Under the pieces are notes generated by a model that had not been told where the DNA came from, searched no databases, and saw only the letters and a program-made list of their open reading frames with translations. Source: Phycicoccus sp. Soil802 (lineage in GTDB: Bacteria > Actinomycetota > Actinomycetes > Actinomycetales > Dermatophilaceae). From it: 64,000 nt of DNA. This document shows, one piece after another, positions 1-8,680 of this stretch. The stretch spans positions 166,617 to 230,616 of the forward strand of contig NZ_LMSS01000005.1 in NCBI RefSeq assembly GCF_001429605.1. Direction: 5' to 3'. The position numbers and the translations under genes were made by a program. How positions within the stretch are numbered: position 1 is the first letter of the stretch; every line of letters starts with the position of its first letter.

Positions 1-682
1 CGTCGGGACCCGTCGCGCCCTGGATGAGCAGCGAGTAGACGGCCGACGGGGTCTGCGGCGGCGTCGTGGGCTTGGGGGCCGAGGCCGGGCCGGGGCTGAC
101 CGTCGTCAGGGCCTTGCCGGTCCACCAGGAGGTGCGGGCGTAGGCGCCGTCCCACGAGAACGAGAAGTGGATGTGGTCGGTGTGCGGCACCGGCCCGGTG
201 TAGGGGGCCCAGCCACGCGCCGGGTCGTAGGCGCGCCACATCTTGTGGTTCCAGATGATGTACATGATCCCGAACCGGCGGGCCATGGCACCGGGCCGAC
301 CCTGCGCGTCGGGCGCCGACAGCCACTGGGTCACCGAGTCGGCGATGGCCTTCTCGTTGGGCTTGTTGGCGCTGAGCATCCAGTCCCAGGCGCGACCCTC
401 GGAGTGCTCGGTGAGGCCGCTGTTGCAGTTCCGGACGATGCCCCACTCGGAGGTGCCGACCTTGTAGTGGCTGGACATCAGCTTGGCGAAGGCCACGACG
501 CCCGGCTTGGCCTGCGGGTCGCAGAGCCGTTGCGCCTGGTAGGGCGGGGCCACGTCGAGGGCGGACGGCAGCGTCTTGGTCGGGGGCTTGGGCAGGGTGG
601 CCGCGTCCGCGGTCGCCATCCCGACGGGGACGGTGAGCACAGGGATGGCCAGGACGCCGAAGGCACGCACGACACGCGACAC
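1..682 (-). CDS. Secreted M15/extensin-like peptidase domain protein, C-terminus outside window
   Basis: The gene runs off the left edge, so only about 227 N-terminal codons are seen. I chose the GTG at 682 because GGAG (692-689) sits 6 nt upstream; it gives a start MSRVVRAFG followed by a hydrophobic signal peptide ending near ADAA. Residues about 80-190 contain EHSEGRAWDW and HTDHIHFSF, which match the H-x(6)-D and HxH zinc-ligand pattern of M15/VanY-like and ARB_07466-like domains; such enzymes act on peptidoglycan peptides. A Pro/Thr/Ala-rich linker follows and the protein continues beyond position 1, possibly into FG-GAP repeats like its neighbours. Fold assignment is by motif only; activity is inferred. 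Confidence 0.7.
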   Translation of the reverse strand, partial: MSRVVRAFGVLAIPVLTVPVGMATADAATLPKPPTKTLPSALDVAPPYQAQRLCDPQAKPGVVAFAKLMSSHYKVGTSEWGIVRNCNSGLTEHSEGRAWDWMLSANKPNEKAIADSVTQWLSAPDAQGRPGAMARRFGIMYIIWNHKMWRAYDPARGWAPYTGPVPHTDHIHFSFSWDGAYARTSWWTGKALTTVSPGPASAPKPTTPPQTPSAVYSLLIQGATGPD

Positions 683-899
683 GAGAAACTCCACGGGGGG
701 ATGGCGGCTCGGAGCCCGAGCCGCAGTACGAGTTGGACACCTGCCCCACAGGTGACCAGACGTCACTTGCGGAGCAGGCAGGACATTTGTCCCACCAGTA
801 CTCACCCGTCACAAGCGGTTCGAGCGAACTACAACCACGGAATTCGCTCCCGCCTCCCCCGAACGGCCAGCCGCGCTGGGCGGCGCCCGGCCGGCATAC

Positions 900-994
900 C
901 TCAGCTTTATCGGGTCCAGGGGGAACGTTGAGCTTCACCCCGGAACGCTTCCCGTGCGAAGGTCAACCTTCTTGCTTGACCCGATAAAGCTGAG
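900..994. repeat. Nested inverted-repeat element, copy 1
   Basis: Perfect 17-bp outer arms (900-916 and 978-994; core TTTATCGGGTC / GACCCGATAAA) enclose weaker inner arms (927-938, GTTGAGCTTCAC; 954-967, GTGCGAAGGTCAAC). The same design recurs at 33146-33242 and 62979-63067. This copy lies between two divergently transcribed genes, upstream of both, so it is not simply a terminator. Confidence 0.85.
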
Positions 995-1111
995 GCGAGG
1001 ACGGTCGGAGACCGGGCTCGTCACGCGGTGCACCGTCGGCATGTGGGGCGGGCACGCGGCATACCGAGGACTGTGGGGAGGGACCACGCAAGGGGGCCCG
1101 AGGGGTCCGGC

Positions 1112-1117
1112 TAGAGT
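1112..1117 (+). promoter_or_regulatory. Leaderless -10 element (TAGAGT) for CoA-transferase operon
   Basis: TAGAGT fits the actinobacterial TANNNT -10 and ends 7 nt before the ATG at 1125. Transcription would therefore start at or next to the start codon, consistent with the lack of a Shine-Dalgarno sequence. Confidence 0.55.
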
Positions 1118-1124
1118 CCACGCC

Positions 1125-1925
1125 ATGGACAAAGTCGTCTCCACCGCGGCCGAAGCCATCGACGGGATCGTCGACGGCTCCTCCCTCTCGGTGGGCGGGT
1201 TCGGGCTCTGCGGCATCCCGAGCGTGCTCATCGCGGCGATCCACGATGCGGGGGTGACCGGCCTCGAGGCGATCAGCAACAACTGTGGCGTCGACGACTG
1301 GGGCCTGGGCATCCTGCTCAAGGACAAGCGGATCGCCCGGATGGTCTCCTCCTATGTCGGGGAGAACAAGGAGTTCGAGCGGCAGTACCTTTCGGGCGAG
1401 CTCGAGGTGGAGCTGACGCCGCAGGGCACGCTGGCCGAGCGGCTGCGCGCCGGCGGCAGCGGGATCCCCGCGTTCTACACGGTGACCGGCGCCGGCACCC
1501 AGGTCGCCGAGGGCGGGCTGCCCTGGCTGTATGCCGCGAACGGCACCGTCGCGAAGGCCTCACCTCCCAAGGAGGTCAAGGTCTTCCAGGTCGACGGGCA
1601 CGACAAGGAGTTCGTCCTCGAGCGCGCGATCGTCGCCGACTTCGGGCTCGTCCGCGCGTGGAAGGGCGACCGGCACGGCAACCTGGTCTTCAACCAGTCC
1701 GCCCGGAACTTCAACCCGCTGGCCGCGATGGCCGGCCGCACCACGATCGCGGAGGTCGAGCAGCTCGTCGAGCCCGGCGAGCTCGACCCCGACCAGGTGC
1801 ACCTGCCCGGGATCTACGTGCACCGGGTGCTGCCGCTGACCGCCGAACAGGCCAAGGAGAAGCGGATCGAGCGCCGCACCGTCCGCCCCCGCCCCGACAC
1901 CACCAGCACGACGCAGGAGGCCTGA
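1125..1925 (+). CDS. scoA: 3-oxoacid CoA-transferase subunit A
   Basis: The 266-aa product matches the alpha subunit of succinyl-CoA:3-ketoacid CoA-transferase, which activates acetoacetate with CoA from succinyl-CoA. Seen motifs are the N-terminal [10 protein letters not shown] (about residues 23-32, the CoA-transferase family 1 glycine-rich segment) and [15 protein letters not shown] (about 46-60). Length is normal for a split subunit. The ATG at 1125 is preceded by a leaderless -10. The stop is followed after one base by the partner gene, so the two are co-transcribed. Acetoacetate is an end product of leucine breakdown, for which genes lie at 52.5-55.9 kb. Confidence 0.93.
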   Translation: MDKVVSTAAEAIDGIVDGSSLSVGGFGLCGIPSVLIAAIHDAGVTGLEAISNNCGVDDWGLGILLKDKRIARMVSSYVGENKEFERQYLSGELEVELTPQGTLAERLRAGGSGIPAFYTVTGAGTQVAEGGLPWLYAANGTVAKASPPKEVKVFQVDGHDKEFVLERAIVADFGLVRAWKGDRHGNLVFNQSARNFNPLAAMAGRTTIAEVEQLVEPGELDPDQVHLPGIYVHRVLPLTAEQAKEKRIERRTVRPRPDTTSTTQEA

Positions 1926-1926
1926 G

Positions 1927-2568
1927 ATGGCACTGACCCGTGAGCAGATGGCCGCCCGCGCGGCCGCGGAGCTGTCCGACGGCTCGTACGTCAACCTCGG
2001 CATCGGGCTGCCGACGCTAGTGCCCAACTACGTCCCGGACCACGTCGAGATCGTCCTCCAGTCCGAGAACGGCATCCTCGGCGTCGGTGCGTATCCCGTT
2101 GACGGGGAAGAGGACCCGGACCTCATCAACGCCGGCAAGGAGACCGTCACGCTGCGTCGTGGCTCGTCGTTCTTCGACTCGGCCACGTCCTTCGGGATGA
2201 TCCGCGGCGGCAAGGTCGACGCCGCGATCCTCGGCGCGATGCAGGTCTCGGCCCAGGGCGACATCGCCAACTGGATGATCCCCGGCAAGATGGTCAAGGG
2301 CATGGGCGGGGCGATGGACCTGGTCCACGGCGCCAAGAAGGTCATCGTCCTGATGGAGCACAACGCCAAGGACGGCTCCTACAAGATCGTCGACGAGTGC
2401 TCGCTGCCCTATACCGGCCGCGGGGTCGTGCAGCGGATCATCACCGACCTGTGCGTCTTCGACGTCACCGAGTCGGGCCTGGTGCTGCGCGAGCTCGCCG
2501 ACGGCGTGACCGAGGACGAGGTCCGCGAGAAGACCGAGCCGGCCTTCACCGTCGACCTCGCCGGGTAG
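1927..2568 (+). CDS. scoB: 3-oxoacid CoA-transferase subunit B
   Basis: The 213-aa beta subunit carries the catalytic glutamate in SENGILGVG (about residues 51-59); this Glu forms the covalent CoA thioester in the family. The N-terminal VNLGIGLPT is also characteristic. An AGGAGG Shine-Dalgarno lies 7 nt before the ATG, inside the end of scoA, and the genes are one base apart. The stop is 9 bp from the convergent SpoIID-domain gene. Confidence 0.93.
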   Translation: MALTREQMAARAAAELSDGSYVNLGIGLPTLVPNYVPDHVEIVLQSENGILGVGAYPVDGEEDPDLINAGKETVTLRRGSSFFDSATSFGMIRGGKVDAAILGAMQVSAQGDIANWMIPGKMVKGMGGAMDLVHGAKKVIVLMEHNAKDGSYKIVDECSLPYTGRGVVQRIITDLCVFDVTESGLVLRELADGVTEDEVREKTEPAFTVDLAG

Positions 2569-2577
2569 GGCGGTCCG

Positions 2578-4623
2578 TCAGCGCAGGATGTTCGAGAAGA
2601 TCTGCCAGCCGTTGCCCACGACCACGCGGGGCTTCCAGCCACCGGTGCCGTTGCCCGGGTAGAGGTAGAGCAGACCCGACGACGTGCGGGCGAGGACGTC
2701 GGACTTGCCGTCGCCGTTGAAGTCCCCGCCGCTGGTGAGCGCGGTGAAGGTGTCCCAGCCGCTGCCGACCTTCACCCTCGGCTTCCAGCCACCCGTGCCG
2801 TCGCCGGCATAGAGGTAGAAGGTGCCGTCGGCCGTGCGGGCCAGCACGTCGGGGTGGCCGTCACCGGTGAAGTCGCCGGGGCTGAGGATCGAGGTGAAGA
2901 TGTTCCAGCCCCCACCGATCGTGCTGTGGCCCTTGAAGCCGCCGGTCCCGTTGCCGGAGTAGAGCCAGAGCGCGCCGTCGCTCGCGCGACGGGCGATCAG
3001 GTCGGTCAGGCCGTCGCCGTCGAAGTCACCGACGGGCAGGACCAGGTTGTGGATGGTCCAGCCGGCGCCGATCTTCTTGGCGGCTGCGAAGGTCCCGTTG
3101 CCGGTGCCGCTGCGCAGGAACAGGTTGCCAGCGGTGTCCTGCACGATGACGTCGCTGATGGTGTCGGCGTCCCACGTGCCGGCCGTCAGCGCCTTGGCGT
3201 ATGAGTTCCAGCCACTGGGCTCGGCGACCGTGGTCGGGTTCCACCCGCCCTTGCCGTTGCCGGAGTAGACGCGCAGGGCGCCACTACCGGCCTCGACCGC
3301 GAGGACGTCCATCTTCGCGTCCCCCGTGACGTCGCGCGGGAAGGAGGAGGCCGACTCGAGCCGGGGGGCGAACCAGTCACTCCAGGTGTTGCCGAAGACG
3401 CTGCGCAGCGACGAGACGCTCGGGCTGACCGATCCCTTGGACCCGGTGATGGTGGCGGCGAGGACCCGGCCACCCTGGTCGCCGAGCCCGTTGCGCTGGG
3501 TGATCGCCAGCGACTTGAACGACCCGATGCTCGGGTAGCTGGCCTCGATGGTCGAGGTCGAGAGCGTGTGCGTCCACGTGTGGTACGGGTTCGAGGGCGT
3601 GGCGTCGTAGTCGTCGCGCTTGGCCACGAGGTAGGGCTTGCCGCCGTCGGAGGACCAGCCCCCGTCGGACGCGCTGAACTGGGTGAAGGCGGCCTTGCCG
3701 CTGTAGAGCACGGCCATCTTCGCCGTGACGCTGATGGCGTCGTTGGTCGACGCGAACTCGTTCGAGGTGCTGCCGGTCTTGGTCGGCTTGAAGACCTGGC
3801 TGCGGGTGTCGTCGTAGACGTCGTACCAGGTCGAGACCGGCGCATTGGTGCGGTGCCACTCGGCGAACGAGCGGGCCGCCACAGCCTGGGCGCGCAGGGT
3901 GGCGGCCGGCCAGGAGGCGAAGACCTCGCTCGGGACCACGGTGCGCAGGTAGCTGTCCATCGGCAGCGCCACGACGGGCACGAGGGACTCGGCGCCGGGG
4001 CTGCCGCTGAGGATCCCGCGGACCTGCCCGCGGTACTGCACCTGGGTGGTCCCGCGGTAGGTCGTGACGATCCCGGAGGTGCTGTTGAGGAAGGCGCCGG
4101 TCAACGGCACGCTGGCGGTGGCGTAGGTCGTCCACGTCGGGGACGGGACATCGGGGAGGTACTGGAGGCGGAACTTCGTGGGCGTGCCCGACACCTTGGG
4201 CGCGGGGATGAGCCGCCACCGGGTGATGGCCTTGCCGTCCTTCTCGGTCGGCAGGACCGAGGAGTCGGTGAGGTTCCAGGTGACCCGCAGCCCGGTGGCC
4301 GGCACGGCCTGAACGGTGCTGCCGAGGTCGGCCACCCGCACCCGGATCGTGGGGTTGCCCATCGAGCCAGGGGTGGTGCCGGGGTAGTAGAAGCCGACGA
4401 TCTGCTGCCACGTGAGGCCCGCCTCGGCCGCCCCGAGGGCGCCGTACTGCGACATGCCGTGGCCGTGCCCGTTGCCGTGGCCGGTGATGGTGAGGGTGCC
4501 GTCCGCGGGACGGGGGTAGACCTCGGCTGCGCCCGCCGGACCGGCTGACACGACGAGGCCGACTGCCACGGCGACCCCGGCGGCGGTCAGTGACCGCAGC
4601 CGGCCCGACCTAGCCCAGGACAT
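2578..4623 (-). CDS. Secreted SpoIID/LytB-domain protein with FG-GAP repeats
   Basis: I chose the ATG at 4623 (681 aa, MSWARSGRL...) because it gives a clean signal peptide (hydrophobic AGVAVAVGLVVSAGPAGAA) and overlaps the upstream amidase by only 14 bp; an earlier in-frame start at 4734 would add 37 residues without a signal. The SpoIID domain shows GHGHGMSQYGA (about 55-65) and VVPSEVFASW...LRAQAVAARSFA (about 225-255). SpoIID/LytB proteins are glycan-strand hydrolases or amidase enhancers. From about residue 410 to the end are roughly five FG-GAP/VCBS-type repeats with GDFxGDGxxDVLAR and GNGTGGW motifs, typical of extracellular beta-propellers. Coupling to a PGRP amidase suggests joint peptidoglycan remodelling. 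Confidence 0.88.
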   Translation of the reverse strand: MSWARSGRLRSLTAAGVAVAVGLVVSAGPAGAAEVYPRPADGTLTITGHGNGHGHGMSQYGALGAAEAGLTWQQIVGFYYPGTTPGSMGNPTIRVRVADLGSTVQAVPATGLRVTWNLTDSSVLPTEKDGKAITRWRLIPAPKVSGTPTKFRLQYLPDVPSPTWTTYATASVPLTGAFLNSTSGIVTTYRGTTQVQYRGQVRGILSGSPGAESLVPVVALPMDSYLRTVVPSEVFASWPAATLRAQAVAARSFAEWHRTNAPVSTWYDVYDDTRSQVFKPTKTGSTSNEFASTNDAISVTAKMAVLYSGKAAFTQFSASDGGWSSDGGKPYLVAKRDDYDATPSNPYHTWTHTLSTSTIEASYPSIGSFKSLAITQRNGLGDQGGRVLAATITGSKGSVSPSVSSLRSVFGNTWSDWFAPRLESASSFPRDVTGDAKMDVLAVEAGSGALRVYSGNGKGGWNPTTVAEPSGWNSYAKALTAGTWDADTISDVIVQDTAGNLFLRSGTGNGTFAAAKKIGAGWTIHNLVLPVGDFDGDGLTDLIARRASDGALWLYSGNGTGGFKGHSTIGGGWNIFTSILSPGDFTGDGHPDVLARTADGTFYLYAGDGTGGWKPRVKVGSGWDTFTALTSGGDFNGDGKSDVLARTSSGLLYLYPGNGTGGWKPRVVVGNGWQIFSNILR

Positions 4624-7336
4624 TCGCCGCACCTGCAGGAGCGGTGACGGGCTGCCGAACGGAGCTGAACCCCTTCGTCCCGTCGCCCGCGTAGAGCCAG
4701 AGCTTTCCACCGTTGTCCTCTGCCAGTAGGTCATTCTTGCGGTCTCCGTTCAAGTCTCCCACCCCCATGATCCGACGCAGGTCGGTTTGCCCCGAAATGG
4801 CCACCACATAGTCGTTCAGCGTGCCCGGCCCGCTGCCGCGGTAGAGCAGGACCGCCCCGTCGCTCTTGCGCAGCCCCACGACGTCTGCGTTGAAGTCGCC
4901 GTTGACCGCGCCGGCGGCGGTGACACTGCTCATCACCTGCCAGCCGAGCCCCAGCTGGATCCACCACGCGAAGGTCCCGCTCCGCGTCATCGTGTACATC
5001 CGCAGCTCGCCACCAGTGGTCCGGGCGATCAGGTCCGGCACCCCGTCGTTGCTCAGGTCGCCCGCGGCTTCGATCAGGTCGAAGACCTGCCAGCCCTTGC
5101 CGATCGGGGTGCTGGAGGCGGCGAAGCCACCGGCGCTCTGACCGCGCAGCAGGTAGAGGTTGCCGTTGCCGGCACCCCTGGCTACGGCGTCCGTGCGACC
5201 GTCGCCGTCGAGGTCGCCGACCACGCGCACCAGGTCCATCCCGCTCACCTGGACCCCGGCGGGCACCGGCGCGGAGCCGAAGTCGCGTTGACCCGTGCCG
5301 CGGTAGAGGCGCAGCGTCGAGTCACCCGGCACGCGGGCGATCACGTCGGCGTGGCCGTCGCCGTCCCAGTCGGCCCCACTCGTGACGTGGTCGAGCGAGG
5401 ACCAGCCCTTGCCCCAGAAGTTGTAGCGGGTCAGCTTGCCCGCGGCATCCGCGTAGTAGGTGCGCATCACGCCGTCCCGCTGGCGGACGACGAGGTCACC
5501 GGCGTGGCCGTCACCGTCGAGGTCGGGACCCGCCGTGATGCTGTCGAGCGAGCCCCAGCCGCTCCCCCAGGTCCGGGCGGCGCCCAGGCCTCCCGACGCC
5601 GTGCCGGGGTAGAGCACCAGCTGGTTGTCGGAGCTGCGGATGCCCAGCAGGTCGGGGTGACCGTCGCCGGTCAGGTCACCGGCACTCGTGAGCGTCCGGA
5701 CGCCACCGAACCCGGTCCCGATGGCCACACCGGAGGTCACCCACCCACGGCCGTCGCCGGCATACAGGAGCAGTGCTCCGTCGTTGCGCACTGCGAGCAG
5801 GTCGGCACGGCCGTCGCCGGTGCGGTCGCCCGCGGCGACCAGCCGGCTCATGACGTTCCAGCCGCCACCCTTCACGGCCATCGTGCCGAACCCGCCCCGA
5901 CCGTTCCCCGCGTAGACGCGCACGGCGTTGCGGGCGGGGTCGCGGGCGACGATGTCGGCCCGGCCGTCACCGGTGAGGTCGGGGCTGAGGACGATGTCGT
6001 CGAGGGCGTTCCACCCCTTGCCGATGGTCTGCGCCGAGCTCACCGGCTGCGGTGCGGCGCTGGTGAGCCGCTGCACGGACCCGCTCATCGTCGGCGGGCT
6101 CAGCGTGCCCGGGTACGTGAGCAGGTCGGGCGTGCCCCCGCTGTCGAGCGACCGCGAGATGCCCGACCGCTGCAACGTGCCGATCATCGACGCCACCGCG
6201 CTGCGGATCGTGGGCAGGCGGTTGTACATCTGCTGGCCGGGGCAGCTGGTCGAGCCGCCGTCGCGGTGCCCGGAGATCCGGTTGAACGTCTTGTCGCGGG
6301 CGAACACGGTGCCCGTGGCGGGGTTGCCGTGCAGGGTGAACTTCCAGGCGATGGTGCGCTCGATCGCCGTGAGCATCGCCGCTGGTGGGGTCGCGGAGGT
6401 GAAGTCGCCCATCGCGGCGACGCCGAAGGACCACGAGTTGTAGTTGGCCGTGTGCGCGCCGATGACGGCCTTGTCGACCCCGCCGTAGCGCCCCTCCCAG
6501 ATCCGGCCGAACCGGTCGACGAGGAAGTTGTAGCCGATGTCGTTCCAGCCCTGACCGTTCACGTGGTAGTCGTAGATGCCGCGGATGATGGCCGGCACCT
6601 GGGCGCTCGAGTAGGTGTTGGTGCCGGCGGTGTGGTGCACGAACGCGATGTGCGCCTGGCCGTAGCCGACGCTCCCCTGCCGCATCGACTCGTCGGCGCC
6701 CCACTCCTTGCGGGTGTGGATGGTCGGCCGAGCTGCAGCAGCCGTCGCCGCCCCGGGGGCGGCTGCGCCCGGTGCGCCGTCCGCGTCCGACGTGCCGGGG
6801 TCGACGACCGACACCTGCACGGTGGGCGCCACGGCCTTGCGGCTCAGCACCCGCACCTGGGTCTGGTCGCCGTCCACGACGTAGGCGCTGGTGCCCTCGC
6901 GCACGACGCGACGGCCCTCGGCGCCGCCCGGCCCGTCGACGTCCGGGGCGTGGTCGTCGTCGCGGTCCATGGTCTGCCACGCGTCCCAGGCGCCGTCCTT
7001 GTGGATGCGCACCTGGACGACGTCGTCCGCCCCCAGCTGACCCTTGACCCAGGTCGCGCCGACCACCGCGAGGTCGCGGTGTACCGGCTGGGCCGCGGTG
7101 ACCGCCCCCGAACGGGTCGACGACGGTCGCGCCCCGCCGAGCTGGTCGACGGCCCGGGGAGTGGCGGTCACCTGCACCCGGCTCGACTTCACCGGGTGGG
7201 TCTGCGCGGCGGCGGCGCTGCCGGGGAGCGGCCCGACGGTGACGACCGAGGTCGCGACCAGGGCCAGGCTCAGGCCGAGCGTCGGGGCGGCGGTCCGGTG
7301 CAGCACGGTGGACCAGGTCAGGGATGGCACAGGCAT
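4610..7336 (-). CDS. Secreted N-acetylmuramoyl-L-alanine amidase (PGRP type) with FG-GAP repeats
   Basis: This 908-aa exported protein has an N-terminal signal (residues 1-44), a region of unknown role, then a PGRP/amidase_2 domain at about 203-385. Visible motifs are RKEWGAD, AFVHHTAGTN (zinc His), NDIGYNFLVD, GAHTANYN and SGHRDGGSTSCPG (zinc His/Cys), so the catalytic ligands look intact. About seven FG-GAP repeats follow from about 440 (GDxDGDGRTDAVAR-like). It should cleave the bond between MurNAc and the stem peptide. Its 3' end overlaps the SpoIID gene by 14 bp, implying translational coupling. The 201-bp upstream region is shared with divergent pseI. Confidence 0.92.
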   Translation of the reverse strand: MPVPSLTWSTVLHRTAAPTLGLSLALVATSVVTVGPLPGSAAAAQTHPVKSSRVQVTATPRAVDQLGGARPSSTRSGAVTAAQPVHRDLAVVGATWVKGQLGADDVVQVRIHKDGAWDAWQTMDRDDDHAPDVDGPGGAEGRRVVREGTSAYVVDGDQTQVRVLSRKAVAPTVQVSVVDPGTSDADGAPGAAAPGAATAAAARPTIHTRKEWGADESMRQGSVGYGQAHIAFVHHTAGTNTYSSAQVPAIIRGIYDYHVNGQGWNDIGYNFLVDRFGRIWEGRYGGVDKAVIGAHTANYNSWSFGVAAMGDFTSATPPAAMLTAIERTIAWKFTLHGNPATGTVFARDKTFNRISGHRDGGSTSCPGQQMYNRLPTIRSAVASMIGTLQRSGISRSLDSGGTPDLLTYPGTLSPPTMSGSVQRLTSAAPQPVSSAQTIGKGWNALDDIVLSPDLTGDGRADIVARDPARNAVRVYAGNGRGGFGTMAVKGGGWNVMSRLVAAGDRTGDGRADLLAVRNDGALLLYAGDGRGWVTSGVAIGTGFGGVRTLTSAGDLTGDGHPDLLGIRSSDNQLVLYPGTASGGLGAARTWGSGWGSLDSITAGPDLDGDGHAGDLVVRQRDGVMRTYYADAAGKLTRYNFWGKGWSSLDHVTSGADWDGDGHADVIARVPGDSTLRLYRGTGQRDFGSAPVPAGVQVSGMDLVRVVGDLDGDGRTDAVARGAGNGNLYLLRGQSAGGFAASSTPIGKGWQVFDLIEAAGDLSNDGVPDLIARTTGGELRMYTMTRSGTFAWWIQLGLGWQVMSSVTAAGAVNGDFNADVVGLRKSDGAVLLYRGSGPGTLNDYVVAISGQTDLRRIMGVGDLNGDRKNDLLAEDNGGKLWLYAGDGTKGFSSVRQPVTAPAGAANVLG

Positions 7337-7525
7337 GGCAGATCTCGCAGGAGTCGGGTGCGGGGGAAAGGAGCGTCAAGGGCGAGTTACCCGACACCAT
7401 GCCCCACAACCGGTGCACAAGCAGCACGAGTTCCCAACTTTCACAGCAGACACAGGCATTTGTTACCGATCCGCGACTGCAGCCGCCGCCCGGACCACGA
7501 GTCGGGGCTCGGCCGGACCGTCGCC

Positions 7526-7531
7526 TAGGCT
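7526..7531 (+). promoter_or_regulatory. Leaderless -10 (TAGGCT) for pseI
   Basis: TAGGCT is followed by 6 nt and then the ATG at 7538. No Shine-Dalgarno is seen. An identical TAGGCTGGTCCCATG arrangement precedes the MOSC gene at 48004. Confidence 0.6.
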
Positions 7532-7537
7532 GGTCCC

Positions 7538-8596
7538 ATGACCAGCCCTGCACCCATTGAGATCGACGGCCACCAGGTGGGGCCGGGACAGACCCCGTTC
7601 GTCATCGCGGAGGTGTCCGGCAACCACAACGGCTCGCTCGAGCGGGCCCTGGAGATCATCGACGCGATCGCCGAGTCCGGCGCGCAGGCGGTCAAGTTCC
7701 AGACCTACACGGCCGACACCATCACCATCGACGCCAAGGGCCCGCAGTTCCAGATCCGGGCCGACCACGGCCTGTGGGGTGGCCGCACCCTCCACGACCT
7801 CTACCAGGAGGCGCACACCCCCTGGGAGTGGCACGCCCCGATGTTCGAGCGGGCCCGCGAGCGCGGCCTGACGCCGTTCTCCAGCCCGTTCGACCCGACG
7901 GCGATCGAGCTGTTGGAGTCGCTCGACGCCCCGGCCTACAAGATCGCCTCCGCCGAGGTGGTCGACCTCCCGCTCATCCGCGAGGTCGCCGCCACCGGCA
8001 AGCCGATGATCATCTCCAGCGGCATGGCCACCCTCGGCGAGATCGACCGGGCGCTGTCGGCGGCGCGCGACGGCGGCTGCACCCAGATGGTCCTGCTCGC
8101 CTGCACGGCGTCCTACCCCGCTGCCCCCGAGGACGCCCGCCTGCTGTCGATCCCGACGCTCCAGGAGGCGTTCGGCATCCCGATCGGCCTGTCCGACCAC
8201 ACCGAGGGCATCGGTGTCTCGGTGGCCGCCGTGGCGCTCGGCGCGGTCGCCCTCGAGAAGCACGTCACCCTCGCGCGGGCCGACGGAGGGGTCGACTCCG
8301 ACTTCTCGCTCGAGCCCCACGAGCTCACCGCGCTGGTCCGCGAGTCCGCCGCCGCACGCAAGGCCGTGCAGCCCCCGCGGTTCGGGCCCACCGAGTCGGA
8401 GCGCGACACCCTGGCGCTGCGCCGCTCGCTCTACGTCGTGGCCGACGTCGCCGCCGGCGACGCCGTCACCCGCGACAACATCCGCTCGATCCGTCCCGCC
8501 GGTGGCCTGGCGACCGACGAGATCGAGAAGGTGCTCGGCCGCACCTTCACCAGCGCCGTGGAGCGCGGCACGCCGCTCACCTGGGACCTGGTCTAG
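7538..8596 (+). CDS. pseI: Pseudaminic acid synthase
   Basis: This 352-aa NeuB-family enzyme condenses 2,4-diacetamido-2,4,6-trideoxy-altropyranose with phosphoenolpyruvate to give pseudaminic acid. The N-terminal TIM-barrel domain has FVIAEVSGNHNGSLERALEI (about 21-40), KFQTYTADT and the PseI-type EAHTPWEWH segment (about 91-99); SDHTEGIGV and EKHVT follow. The last ~60 residues form the SAF/antifreeze-like domain (RRSLYVVADVAAGDAVT). The TPWEWH motif and the PseB/C/G/H/F neighbours favour pseudaminic over sialic or legionaminic acid. It is convergent with the PseG-PseH gene. Confidence 0.92.
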   Translation: MTSPAPIEIDGHQVGPGQTPFVIAEVSGNHNGSLERALEIIDAIAESGAQAVKFQTYTADTITIDAKGPQFQIRADHGLWGGRTLHDLYQEAHTPWEWHAPMFERARERGLTPFSSPFDPTAIELLESLDAPAYKIASAEVVDLPLIREVAATGKPMIISSGMATLGEIDRALSAARDGGCTQMVLLACTASYPAAPEDARLLSIPTLQEAFGIPIGLSDHTEGIGVSVAAVALGAVALEKHVTLARADGGVDSDFSLEPHELTALVRESAAARKAVQPPRFGPTESERDTLALRRSLYVVADVAAGDAVTRDNIRSIRPAGGLATDEIEKVLGRTFTSAVERGTPLTWDLV

Positions 8597-8602
8597 GCCA
8601 CA

Positions 8603-8680
8603 TTCCGGGCGTAGCAGGAGATCAGAACTTCCGGGCGCAGCAGGAGATCAGAACTTCCGGGCGCAGCAGGAGATCAGAAC
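8603..8680. repeat. Three tandem copies of a 26-bp unit over the end of pseGH
   Basis: Units lie at 8603-8628, 8629-8654 and 8655-8680, each reading TTCCGGGCG(C/T)AGCAGGAG... and ending in GATCAGAAC; the only difference seen is one base in the first copy. The third copy contains the last codon and stop of the minus-strand pseGH gene, so the extra copies lie just downstream of that stop. There are no spacers, so it is not a CRISPR array. Confidence 0.9.

Larger units (their letters stand above)
683..1124. other. 442-bp intergenic region without a gene
   Basis: This gap separates the divergent peptidase and CoA-transferase genes. It holds inverted-repeat element copy 1 (900-994), two copies of the CGGCATAC octamer (892-899 and 1057-1064, the first directly abutting the repeat), and the -10 of the CoA-transferase promoter. 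Overlapping open frames here lack conserved motifs and I do not regard them as genes. Confidence 0.7.

Noticed and set aside
4787..7528. 913-codon open frame on the plus strand
   Set aside because: It is antisense to the PGRP amidase, rich in Gly/Arg/Val/Asp low-complexity stretches with no domain, as expected from GC-rich third positions.
8603..8680. CRISPR-like array
   Set aside because: Units are directly adjacent with no spacers and no cas genes are near.
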